NCBI GenBank assembly: GCA_937883885.1
Contig: CAKZXL010000182.1
Location: 1-8,976 of the forward strand
Direction: 5' to 3'
Length of the DNA: 8,976 bases
DNA from: an uncultured Aquincola sp.
GTDB taxonomy: Bacteria; Pseudomonadota; Gammaproteobacteria; Burkholderiales; Burkholderiaceae
This document shows positions 1 through 5,520 of the stretch, piece by piece. The position numbers and the translations under genes are program-made. The notes beneath the pieces are model-generated. The model did no database searches, was not told the DNA's origin, and worked only from the letters and a program-made list of their open reading frames with translations. Every line of letters begins with the position of its first letter. The stretch's first letter is position 1.

Positions 1-128
1 CCCATGTGGAAAGAGCCGACGGCCGCGCGGAAACGCTGGCGCACATCGGCTCGGCCGATTTGCAGCCCGGCGACGTGTTCGTGCTGAACACGCCGGGCGG
101 GGGCGGATTCGGGGAGCCAAGCGCTTGA
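1..128 (+). CDS. Hydantoinase B / 5-oxoprolinase family protein, C-terminal end only
   Basis: Partial gene entering from the left edge. The frame beginning at base 3 reads 41 residues to a TGA at 126-128. The tail contains the segment GDVFVLNTPGGGGFG, the glycine-rich C-terminal signature of the hydantoinase B/oxoprolinase family (the ATP-dependent 5-oxoprolinase B domain or the HyuB subunit). Family members open a cyclic amide such as 5-oxoproline or a hydantoin with ATP. Only the tail is visible, so subunit HyuB and a fused full-length oxoprolinase cannot be told apart. A pyroglutamyl-peptidase gene about 1.25 kb downstream on the same strand would release 5-oxoproline, which favours the 5-oxoprolinase reading; that link is inference. 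Confidence 0.8.
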   Translation, partial: HVERADGRAETLAHIGSADLQPGDVFVLNTPGGGGFGEPSA

Positions 129-167
129 GTACCCCAGGCACCCCATATGGCGTAAGGTCTCGCCCAA

Positions 168-670
168 ATGGAGGCGCCTATGCAGACAGCAGCTTCGCCT
201 CGCCGTACGCTGCGCCGCGGTGGGTTCTGCGCGCGGTGGAAGAGGGCGTGCCTGCGTTTACCGTGGTCTTGATCTCCAGGGCCTTGAGCGAGCCAGCGCC
301 CAGCGTGCTCAACATGATCGGCCTGCCGGAGACCACGTACCAGCGCAAGGCCAAGGCAGGAGAAGCGCTGCGGGATGCGGCCGGCCACCGCGCGATCGCC
401 CTGATGCGCGTGGTGGCCACCCTGCGGCAACTGCTTGAAGAAAGTGGAGACGCCGGGCAGGTGAAGGACCTCGGGGACGTGGTGCCGGAAGGCCGGTTCA
501 GCAGAGCCCTGGGTTCGGCGTGGCTGGCACGCCAGTCGAGCGCCTTGCTGTGCGTGCCCTCCGTCATCATCCAAGAAGAGGTGAATGTCCTCGTGAACCC
601 CTCACACATCGATGCAAAGCGCCTCACCACGCATCGGGCAAGGCGCTTCATCTACGACCAGCGGGTGTAG
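168..670 (+). pseudogene. Decayed Xre-RES toxin-antitoxin module: antitoxin N-terminal half joined to RES toxin tail
   Basis: An open frame runs from TTG at 125 to TAG at 668-670 (181 codons), but its content looks like wreckage. From about base 215 it matches the N-terminal half of Xre/MbcA/ParS-type antitoxins: a short helix-turn-helix region (VLNMIGLPETTYQRKAKAG), then helices with ALMRVVATLRQLLEESGD. The DUF2384 toxin-binding core expected next (a WL..WL segment and an ALGG-type motif) is absent. Instead the frame passes into GSAWLARQSSALLCVPSV, then NVLVNPSHIDAKRL and a terminal FIYDQRV, which resemble the C-terminus of RES-domain toxins (NAD-degrading enzymes). The RES N-terminal and central parts are missing. 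The best ribosome binding site (GGAGG, 170-174) serves ATG180 in another frame, implying a further frameshift near 215-230. An expressed 181-residue chimera starting at TTG125 cannot be excluded. Confidence 0.65.
170..182 (+). promoter_or_regulatory. Shine-Dalgarno and ATG of the decayed antitoxin
   Basis: GGAGG at 170-174 stands 5 bases before ATG 180-182. The frame starts MQTAASPRRTLRRGG, plausible for an antitoxin N-terminus, but stops at TGA after 30 codons. The longer TTG125 frame, which carries the recognisable antitoxin residues, has no comparable site. The mismatch suggests a small indel between the original start and the antitoxin body. Confidence 0.5.
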
Positions 671-675
671 CGGGT

Positions 676-1209
676 TCAGCTGTTCGCCACCTGCAGGTTG
701 TTCACCACCTGCGTCACGCCGGTCACGTTGGAGGCCAGCTGTTCGGCCTTCACCTTTTCGGCGGTGTTCTTCACTTCGCCCTTCAGCGTCACCACGCCGT
801 TGTTGGTGTCCACGTTGATCTTCATCGCGCTCAGGTCGGGCGCGGTGATCAGCGCGGTCTTGACCTTGGCGGTCAGGCTGGCGTCGCCGGTGGCGGTGAC
901 GGCGGTTTCCACGCCACGCTCAGCGGCTTGGCCGGCGCGCTCGGCAGTGGCTTCGATGCTGTTGGGCGTGGTGGTGCTGGTGCTGGCCGTGGTGGCGTCG
1001 GTGCCCGTGGTGCCGGTCACGCCCGTCGTCGTGTCGGTGGTCGGTGCGGTGGTGGCCGGCGCCGTGCTCGGCGCGGTTTCCGTGGTCGTCATGCCATTGC
1101 TGGCGGTGTTGCTGGCCACGGTGTCGTCCTGGCGGCTGCAGGCCGTCAGCAGGGTCAGGGCGGCTGCAGAGGCCAGCAGCGCAAGGCGGTGGCGGGTATT
1201 GAGTTGCAT
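676..1209 (-). CDS. BON-domain lipoprotein with threonine-rich linker
   Basis: Encodes 177 residues. A lipoprotein signal peptide (LLASAAALTLLTAC) ends in a lipobox with the lipidated cysteine at residue 24 and serine at +2, so the outer membrane is the likely destination. Residues 31-82 form a low-complexity Thr/Ala/Pro linker. A short helical stretch (EATAERAGQAAERGVETAV) follows, and residues 109-175 form one BON domain (LTAKVKTALI, VDTNNGVVTLKGEV, VTQVVNNLQV). BON domains occur in OsmY- and DolP-like envelope proteins and are thought to bind membranes or phospholipids; the exact role here is unknown. ATG at 1207-1209 is preceded by AGGAGT (complement of 1216-1221) with 6-base spacing. The open frame continues upstream of this ATG without a signal, so longer versions are artefacts. 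It converges on the decayed toxin with a 5-bp gap. Confidence 0.9.
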   Translation of the reverse strand: MQLNTRHRLALLASAAALTLLTACSRQDDTVASNTASNGMTTTETAPSTAPATTAPTTDTTTGVTGTTGTDATTASTSTTTPNSIEATAERAGQAAERGVETAVTATGDASLTAKVKTALITAPDLSAMKINVDTNNGVVTLKGEVKNTAEKVKAEQLASNVTGVTQVVNNLQVANS

Positions 1210-1325
1210 GGGTCTTACTCCTGTGGCGTTGCGCTTTGGCGCGATGGACAAACTGTAGGCAGGCGGGCGTGCAGAGGCTGTCGGGCCGGCTCGGGAAAAC
1301 CTGTAGTCATGCGCCGACCCCATCA

Positions 1326-1360
1326 ACGCCTGCTTACGGCGTGTCACGCCTGCTGACGGC
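1326..1360. repeat. Two 15-bp direct repeats with 20-bp period upstream of pcp
   Basis: ACGCCTGCTTACGGC at 1326-1340 recurs as ACGCCTGCTGACGGC at 1346-1360, one mismatch in 15 and exactly 20 bp apart, i.e. about two helical turns. The bases between them also create a near-perfect palindrome, GGCGTGTCACGCC at 1338-1350. The pair ends 14 bp before the pcp ATG and lies in the pcp/BON divergent region. Same-face spacing suits a pair of protein binding sites, but no known operator is recognised. Confidence 0.5.
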
Positions 1361-1374
1361 CGCACAATCGCCCG

Positions 1375-2055
1375 ATGCCCCTCGCGCCCTACACCCCCAC
1401 ATCCACCGTGCTGCTCACCGGCTTCGAGCCCTTCGGCGGTGCCGGCCTCAACCCCAGCGCGGAAGTTGCCCAGGCGCTGCACGGCCGGTCGCTGGGCGGT
1501 GAGGCCGTGGTGGCGGCGGTGGTGCTGCCTTGCGCCTTCGGCGATGCGCTGCAGACCCTGCATCAAGCACTGCGGCAGCACCGGCCGCAGTTGGTGCTGG
1601 CGTTGGGCCAGGCCGAAGGCCGCACCGACCTGTCCATCGAACGTGTGGCCCTGAACGTGGACGATGCGCGCATGCCCGACAACCTGGGCCGCCAGCCGGT
1701 GGACGAGCCGGTGGTGGCGGACGGCCCGGCGGCGTACTTCAGCACGCTGCCGATCAAGGCGATGGTGGCGGGGCTCAAGGCCGCCGCGCACGCGGCCTCC
1801 ATCTCGCAGACGGCGGGCACTTTCGTGTGCAACCACGTGTTCTATGGCCTGCAGCATGCGCTGGCCGGCAGCGGCGTGCGCAGCGGCTTCATGCATGTGC
1901 CACTGCTGCCGCAGCAGGCAGCGCAGGCACCGGGGCTCAGCCTGCCCAGCATGGCGCTGGCGCAGCAGGTGGCGGGCGTGGAAGCGGCGCTGCGCATCGC
2001 GCTGGCCTGGGGCGACCAGGCCGACCTGAAGCGGCCCGGCGGCGCGCTGAACTGA
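1375..2055 (+). CDS. pcp: Pyroglutamyl-peptidase I (peptidase family C15)
   Basis: Encodes 226 residues, the usual length for the family (about 200-225). It removes N-terminal pyroglutamate (5-oxoproline) from peptides in the cytoplasm. The hallmark LLTGFEPFGG lies at residues 13-22 with NPS at 26-28. The Cys-peptidase triad is inferred as Glu89 (in SIERVALN, followed by DDARMPDN), Cys152 (in GTFVCNHVFYGL) and His174 (in SGFMHVPLLP), matching the Glu-Cys-His order of C15 enzymes. ATG1375 has no Shine-Dalgarno; GTG1408, nearer the conserved block, has none either, so a leaderless or weakly initiated mRNA is possible. It ends 3 bp from the convergent anti-sigma gene. With the oxoprolinase-type gene at the left edge it could complete a pyroglutamate-to-glutamate route. 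Confidence 0.93.
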   Translation: MPLAPYTPTSTVLLTGFEPFGGAGLNPSAEVAQALHGRSLGGEAVVAAVVLPCAFGDALQTLHQALRQHRPQLVLALGQAEGRTDLSIERVALNVDDARMPDNLGRQPVDEPVVADGPAAYFSTLPIKAMVAGLKAAAHAASISQTAGTFVCNHVFYGLQHALAGSGVRSGFMHVPLLPQQAAQAPGLSLPSMALAQQVAGVEAALRIALAWGDQADLKRPGGALN

Positions 2056-2058
2056 AGC

Positions 2059-2274
2059 TCAGGGCGGCGGTGCCGGTGGGCCGTCGTCGCCCGCCTGCTC
2101 GCGCCAGCGGTCCAGGGCCTGGCGCATCACGCCCACCTGCCGCGAGAACTGGGTGCAACCGTGGCACACCATCAGGTGCATGCGCACGCCCAGGCGTTCG
2201 CCGGCCGTCAGGCGGCGGTCTTCGCCGGCCAACACCAGGCGGGTCACTTCACGGCAGTTGCGCATCAGGCTCAT
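2059..2274 (-). CDS. Zinc-finger (zf-HC2) anti-sigma factor, soluble, for the adjacent ECF sigma factor
   Basis: A 71-residue protein with no membrane segment. Cys7, His33, Cys37 and Cys40 form the pattern C-x25-H-x3-C-x2-C, the zinc-binding signature of ZAS/zf-HC2 anti-sigma factors (HLMVCHGC is the core). Such proteins hold their ECF partner inactive in the cytoplasm until oxidation or metal disturbance of the zinc site releases it. Pattern and size closely resemble the Neisseria sigma-E inhibitor MseR, from family knowledge. The gene starts 7 bp after the sigma stop, so the pair is co-transcribed. ATG at 2272-2274 was chosen; ATG at 2263-2265 (three residues shorter, giving Cys4/His30/Cys34/Cys37) is equally possible because neither has a strong ribosome site. 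The tail is Pro/Gly-rich and probably disordered. Confidence 0.82.
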   Translation of the reverse strand: MSLMRNCREVTRLVLAGEDRRLTAGERLGVRMHLMVCHGCTQFSRQVGVMRQALDRWREQAGDDGPPAPPP

Positions 2275-2281
2275 CGGTGTG

Positions 2282-2842
2282 TCAGGTGGTGAGGGCGCTG
2301 CCAAACCAGCGCAGATCCAGGCATTCACGCAGCCGCAGCCGCGCGCGGTGCAGCAGCACGCCGAGGTTGGTCGTGGTGATCTGAAGTTCCTTACAGATTT
2401 CGTCAGTCTCCAGGTCCAGCCATTCGCGCATCATGAACACGCGACCCTGCACCGCGGGCAGGTGGTCGATGCAGGCCTGCAGCACGTCGAAGAATTCGCG
2501 CTGCCCCAGCGAGGCCTCGGGGCTGGCCCAGATGGCCGGCGGCTCGCGCCAGTGGCCGTCGGCCGCGAACAGCAGCTCGTCGATGTCCTCGCCGTCGTCG
2601 TCCACCAGCACGGTGGCTTCGCGGCTGTGCTTGCGCAACTGGTCCACCACCTTGTGCTTGAGGATGCCCACCAGCCAGGTCTTGAGCTGCGACTGGCCGG
2701 CAAAGGCCTGCGGCTTTTCCAGCGCGGCCAGCAAGGTGTCGGACACCGCGTCCTCGGCCCAGGCTTCGTTGCGCAGCTGGCTGCGGGCAAAGCGGATCAG
2801 CTGGGGCCGCAGGCTCTCCACCTGCCGCGCGAAGTCACTCAT
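2282..2842 (-). CDS. ECF-type RNA polymerase sigma factor controlling the bufferin locus
   Basis: A 186-residue sigma-70-family protein with only regions 2 and 4, the ECF layout. Region 2 spans about residues 8-75 (NEAWAEDAVSDTLLAALEKP, then LKTWLVGILKHKVVDQLRKH, regions 2.2-2.4). An acidic linker follows (VDDDGEDIDELLF, 80-92). Region 4 spans about 117-175, with helix-turn-helix DEICKELQITTTNLGVLLHRARLRLREC. The C-terminal LHRARLRLREC-LDLRWF signature fits the ECF group that travels with short zf-HC2 anti-sigmas and DUF2282/DUF692 operons. It is divergent from bufA across a 141-bp region and upstream of its anti-sigma gene. It probably directs the operon promoter at 2875-2901; no copy of that element was seen facing the sigma gene, so its own transcription may depend on another factor. 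The ribosome site before ATG 2842 is weak (GGTG). Confidence 0.92.
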   Translation of the reverse strand: MSDFARQVESLRPQLIRFARSQLRNEAWAEDAVSDTLLAALEKPQAFAGQSQLKTWLVGILKHKVVDQLRKHSREATVLVDDDGEDIDELLFAADGHWREPPAIWASPEASLGQREFFDVLQACIDHLPAVQGRVFMMREWLDLETDEICKELQITTTNLGVLLHRARLRLRECLDLRWFGSALTT

Positions 2843-2874
2843 CGGTCACACCAGAAATTTTTCGACTGCGCAGT

Positions 2875-2901
2875 GTAAGGACGCGTGACGGCAGGCGACT
2901 C
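2875..2901 (+). promoter_or_regulatory. Candidate ECF-dependent promoter of the buf operon
   Basis: GTAAGG (2875-2880), 15 bases, then CGACTC (2896-2901). The -35-like GTAA and -10-like CGA resemble promoters of several ECF groups, for example the GTAACC/CGAA type known for Caulobacter SigF, which also controls bufferin genes. Transcription would start near 2908, giving a leader of about 75 nt before bufA. The match was found by eye and is inference. Confidence 0.5.
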
Positions 2902-2908
2902 AACACAC

Positions 2909-2954
2909 GTCGGCAGCGTTTGCCGGCTATTGTTCCCACAAGGCCTGCGGGCCT
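2909..2954 (+). other. Two small hairpins in the predicted bufA leader
   Basis: Hairpin 1: GTCGGCA (2909-2915) pairs with TGCCGGC (2921-2927), including one G-U, around the loop GCGTT. Hairpin 2: AGGCC (2941-2945) pairs with GGCCT (2950-2954) around TGCG. Hairpin 1 would sit almost at the mRNA 5' end if the 2875-2901 promoter is used, which could protect the transcript. Neither is followed by a T-run, so they are not terminators. Short inverted repeats are common in GC-rich DNA. Confidence 0.3.
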
Positions 2955-2983
2955 GCCTGTTCATCCAACGACGGAGTTTCACC

Positions 2984-3262
2984 ATGAACCATCGCCTCAT
3001 CGCTTCTTCCGCCCTCGCTTCCGTGCTCGCCCTGGGCCTGGTCGGCCACGCCGCCGCGCAGGACAAGGGCAAGGAGAAGTGCTTCGGCATCGCCAAGGCC
3101 GGCCAGAACGACTGCGCCAACCTGAGCAAGAGCCACAGCTGCGCCGGCCAGGCCAAGGTGGACAACGGCCCCGATGAATGGAAGTACGTGGCCAAGGGCA
3201 CCTGCAAGGACATGAAGGGCATGACCGCCGAAGAAGCGATGAAGGCGATGCCCAAGTCCTGA
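2984..3262 (+). CDS. bufA: Bufferin-type precursor peptide (DUF2282), four cysteines, exported
   Basis: A 92-residue precursor. A Sec signal peptide covers residues 1-25 (MNHR, hydrophobic [17 protein letters not shown], then HAAA before Gln26). The mature part of about 67 residues has four cysteines, Cys33, Cys44, Cys53 and Cys74, in [24 protein letters not shown] and AKGTCKDM; this is the DUF2282 pattern. In studied bufferins, cysteines of such peptides are converted by a DUF692 enzyme to heterocycles and the product binds copper in the periplasm; that this holds here is inference from family and neighbours. Many Lys and a Met-rich end (KDMKGM, MKAMPKS) are visible. ATG2984 has GGAG (2973-2976) at 7-base spacing; the longer frame from GTG2885 would bury the signal peptide and overlaps the promoter. 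First gene of a four-gene operon. Confidence 0.9.
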   Translation: MNHRLIASSALASVLALGLVGHAAAQDKGKEKCFGIAKAGQNDCANLSKSHSCAGQAKVDNGPDEWKYVAKGTCKDMKGMTAEEAMKAMPKS

Positions 3263-3294
3263 GCCGCCGACTGAGCCTTCTGGCCCGCGCCGCC

Positions 3295-4155
3295 ATGAAC
3301 CTTCCTTTCGCAGCCAGCGCCGCCGGCATCGGCTGGCGGCAGCCGCATGAAGCCGAGCTGCTGCAGCGGCGCCCGCCGCTGGGCTTCATCGAGGTGCATT
3401 CGGAGAACTACTTCGCCGAAGGCGGCGCCGCGCTGGCCGTGCTGCAGCAGGGCCGCGAGGCCTATCCGCTGAGCCTGCACGGGGTGGGCCTGGCGCTGGG
3501 CTCGGCCGCCGGGCTGGACCCGTGGCACCTGGACCGGCTGGCGCAGCTGGTGCAGCGCTGCGATCCAGTGCGGGTCTCCGACCACGCCTGCTTCGCCCGC
3601 GTGGCGCCGCAAGCCGGCGGCCCGGTGGTGCATGCCAACGACCTGCTGCCGATCTCGTTCACCGACGAGTCGCTGGTCCTGATGTGCCGCCATGTGCAGC
3701 AGGTGCAGGAGCGGCTGCGCCGGCCCATCGGCGTGGAAAACCTGGCGGCCTATCTCGGCTGGACCGACAGCACGCTGGCCGAGCCGCAATTCTTCAACGA
3801 GCTGGCGCGGCGCACCGGCTGCTGGCTGCTGCTGGACCTGAACAACATCGCGGTCAATGCACTCAATGCCGGCCGCGATCCGCTGACCGAAGGCACGGCC
3901 TGGCTGGCCGCCATCGACGGCCGCCACGTGGGCGAGATCCACCTGGCCGGCTACGACGACAGCGGCGACATCGTGGTCGACGACCACGGCAGCCGTGTGC
4001 ATGCGCCGGTGTGGCAGTTGTATGCACAAGCCGTTCAGCGCCTGGGCCCGGTGCCCACGCTGATCGAGTGGGACACCGACGTGCCCGCCTTGGACGTGCT
4101 GCTCGACGAAGCGGCGCGGGCCGATGCGGTGATGGCCGAGGTGGCCCATGGCTGA
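3295..4155 (+). CDS. bufB: DUF692 multinuclear non-haem iron oxidase (MNIO), peptide-modifying
   Basis: A 286-residue protein, the normal size for DUF692, a TIM-barrel family including MbnB and TglH that oxidises cysteines of ribosomal peptides with two or three iron atoms and oxygen. Family blocks in order: [13 protein letters not shown] (11-23), EVHSENYF (33-40), [12 protein letters not shown] (59-70, His62), SDHACF (95-100), ENLAAYL (148-154, Glu148), [11 protein letters not shown] (178-188, Asp181, Asn184), GEIHLAGY (213-220, His216), [12 protein letters not shown] (229-240, His231, His236) and IEWD (257-260). All expected metal-ligand positions appear filled, so it should be active. It probably modifies cysteines of the peptide encoded 32 bp upstream. 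ATG3295 has no clear Shine-Dalgarno, so translation may rely on reinitiation from bufA; extending the frame upstream only overlaps bufA. Confidence 0.92.
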   Translation: MNLPFAASAAGIGWRQPHEAELLQRRPPLGFIEVHSENYFAEGGAALAVLQQGREAYPLSLHGVGLALGSAAGLDPWHLDRLAQLVQRCDPVRVSDHACFARVAPQAGGPVVHANDLLPISFTDESLVLMCRHVQQVQERLRRPIGVENLAAYLGWTDSTLAEPQFFNELARRTGCWLLLDLNNIAVNALNAGRDPLTEGTAWLAAIDGRHVGEIHLAGYDDSGDIVVDDHGSRVHAPVWQLYAQAVQRLGPVPTLIEWDTDVPALDVLLDEAARADAVMAEVAHG

Positions 4156-4957
4156 GCACCGCAGCGAAGCCGATCGCCAGCGCGCTTTGTGGCAGGCCGT
4201 GTCCCACCAGACGGGCGGCGCCGATGCGGCGCTCTGGCAGGCGCCACAGGCCGGCTGGCAACGTGGCCTGCAGGTGTACCAGGCCAACGCCGGCGCCGCG
4301 GCCGAGCGCGCATTGGCCGCTGCCTACCCCACCGTGGCCGCCTTGGTTGGCGCGCCGGCCATGGCCGCGCTGGCGCGGGCGTACTGGCATGCCCGGCCAC
4401 CGGCGCGTGGCGACCTGGGCGAGCTGGGGGCCGATCTGCCCGCCTTCATCGCCGACAGCCCCAGCCTGGCCACCGAGCCTTACCTGGCCGACGTCGCGCG
4501 GCTGGACGGGCTGCTGCACCGCGCCGAGCGGGCGGCCGATGCGCCGGCCGGCCTGCCCGGCCTGCAGCACCTGGCCGATACCGACCCCGCGACCTTGCGG
4601 CTGCTGTTGGCACCTGGCGCGGCGCTGCTGGCCTCACGCTGGCCGGTGGTGGCGGTATGGCAGGCCCACCAGCCCAGCGACGAGCCGACCGAGCAACGCT
4701 TTGCGGCCGCCCGCGCCGCATTGGCGGCCGGGCAGGGCGACACCGCCTTCGTCTGGCGCGAAGGCTGGCGACCCAGGGTGGTGGCGCTGCCACCCACCGA
4801 GGCCGCCTTCGTCGCCGCCGTGCTGGCCGGCCAGCCGTTGACCCGGGCGCTGGATGCAGCGCCCGACCTGGACTTCGCCGCCTGGCTGGGCGAAGCCGTA
4901 CAACAAGGCCGACTGGTCGCCATCGAGCGGACCACGGCCCCCGAGGAGAGAGCATGA
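4148..4957 (+). CDS. bufC: DUF2063 / HvfC-BufC family partner protein of the MNIO
   Basis: A 269-residue cytoplasmic protein with no signal peptide or membrane segment. Residues about 10-100 form the HvfC/BufC N-terminal (DUF2063) domain: [32 protein letters not shown] split across 40-63, [15 protein letters not shown] (66-80), [18 protein letters not shown] (84-101). The C-terminal half (about 110-255) is a helical and strand domain with little recognisable signature. Such proteins accompany DUF692 enzymes and are thought to present the precursor peptide to the oxidase; that role is from family knowledge. Its ATG overlaps the end of bufB by 8 bp, with GAGG (4138-4141) at 6-base spacing, so the two are translationally coupled. 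Composition is very rich in Ala, as for neighbouring genes. Confidence 0.88.
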   Translation: MAEHRSEADRQRALWQAVSHQTGGADAALWQAPQAGWQRGLQVYQANAGAAAERALAAAYPTVAALVGAPAMAALARAYWHARPPARGDLGELGADLPAFIADSPSLATEPYLADVARLDGLLHRAERAADAPAGLPGLQHLADTDPATLRLLLAPGAALLASRWPVVAVWQAHQPSDEPTEQRFAAARAALAAGQGDTAFVWREGWRPRVVALPPTEAAFVAAVLAGQPLTRALDAAPDLDFAAWLGEAVQQGRLVAIERTTAPEERA

Positions 4958-5421
4958 ACACGCTGCCGACGTCCCATCCTTCCACCGGCCTGCTGGCCTG
5001 GCACCGCCGCATCGTGGCGTTGCTGGAGGCCGTGCAACCCGCCGCCCAGCTGCTGGCGCGGCTCTACATCGCCAAGGTGTTTTTCCTGTCGGGGCTGACC
5101 AAGCTGCGCGACTGGGAGATCACCGTCGCCTTGTTCAGCGACGAATACCACGTGCCGCTGCTGCCGCCCGAAGTGGCCGCGGTGATGGGCACCACCGGCG
5201 AGCTGCTGCTGCCGGTGCTGCTGGTGCTGGGCCTGGGTGGGCGCTTTGCCGCGGCGGGCCTGTTCGTGGTCAATGCCGTGGCGGCCATCAGCCTGCCCGA
5301 CATCGGCGAAGCGGCGCTGCAGCAGCACATCTTCTGGGGCAGCCTGCTGGTGGGCCTGGTGCTGTGGGGCCCCGGCCGCTGGTCGGTGGACGGATGGTTG
5401 CTGCAGCGCGTGCGGCGCTGA
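4954..5421 (+). CDS. DoxX family integral membrane protein
   Basis: A 155-residue protein with four predicted membrane helices at about residues 30-50, 72-95, 97-115 and 123-141. The first contains ARLYIAKVFFLSGLTKLRDW, the typical DoxX N-terminal motif (a helix with FxxxGxxKLxDW). DoxX proteins are small inner-membrane proteins linked to redox and thiol or metal stress; their biochemical function is unsettled. The start codon overlaps the bufC stop in ATGA (4954-4957), with GAGGAG at 4943-4948, so it is clearly part of the same operon and is its last gene. In related loci a DoxX gene usually follows bufC, suggesting a membrane step in handling the peptide or its reducing equivalents. A cytoplasmic N-terminal tail of about 28 residues precedes the first helix. 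Confidence 0.9.
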   Translation: MNTLPTSHPSTGLLAWHRRIVALLEAVQPAAQLLARLYIAKVFFLSGLTKLRDWEITVALFSDEYHVPLLPPEVAAVMGTTGELLLPVLLVLGLGGRFAAAGLFVVNAVAAISLPDIGEAALQQHIFWGSLLVGLVLWGPGRWSVDGWLLQRVRR

Positions 5422-5438
5422 ACGCACCGGCACTCCTG

Positions 5439-5454
5439 AGGTGATTTATCACCT
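5439..5454. promoter_or_regulatory. 16-bp palindrome after the buf operon: operator or weak terminator
   Basis: AGGTGAT (5439-5445), TT, ATCACCT (5448-5454): a perfect 7-bp inverted repeat with a 2-base centre, 17 bp after the doxX stop. As RNA it could form a 6-bp stem with a UUUA loop. The following bases are TTTGATC rather than a U-run, so intrinsic termination would be weak. Position upstream of the secretion genes and the AT-rich setting also fit an operator. Confidence 0.4.
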
Positions 5455-5520
5455 TTGATCAGAATAAATGCTATTTGATTAGGTTTTTCTTCAGGCACTG
5501 AGTTTTTCTGTCACTTTCTA
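5441..5520. other. AT-rich intergenic island upstream of tpsB
   Basis: Between doxX and tpsB about 80 bp are clearly AT-rich in an otherwise GC-rich window. It contains TTTGAT at 5454-5459 and again at 5474-5479, exactly 20 bp apart, and runs of T at 5484-5488 and 5503-5507. It probably holds the tpsBA promoter: TTGATC (5455-5460) is a possible -35, but no good -10 box lies at the right distance, so no promoter is called. AT-rich stretches of this kind can attract nucleoid proteins such as H-NS or MvaT. Confidence 0.4.

Noticed and set aside
1230..1245. GCGC-TTTG-GCGC hairpin before the BON gene
   Set aside because: A 4-bp stem is too short to be meaningful in GC-rich DNA.
676..1896. A 406-codon minus-strand frame running from the BON gene through pcp
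   Set aside because: Only the last 177 codons carry a lipobox, BON domain and ribosome site; the rest is antisense to pcp, a normal effect of GC-rich codon use.
2843..2910. TTGAGT and TACACT facing the sigma gene as a sigma-70 promoter
   Set aside because: The 20-bp spacing is outside the usual 16-18 bp range.
2908..2936. GGAAC-N18-CCGAC facing the sigma gene on the minus strand as an ECF promoter
   Set aside because: Spacing is too long and the -10 match is poor compared with the GTAAGG/CGACTC element on the other strand.
2885..2983. Upstream GTG2885 as the bufA start
   Set aside because: It would overlap the candidate promoter and add 33 residues before the signal peptide, while ATG2984 has GGAG at proper spacing.
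2839..4287. 482-codon minus-strand frame opposite the buf operon
   Set aside because: Antisense to bufA, bufB and bufC, all recognisable; no ribosome site or family motif.
3522..4841. 439-codon plus-strand frame across bufB and bufC
   Set aside because: Arg/Pro/Ala-rich out-of-frame shadow of two well-supported genes.
5064..5498. Minus-strand frame starting in the AT-rich island
   Set aside because: Mostly antisense to doxX; no family signature.
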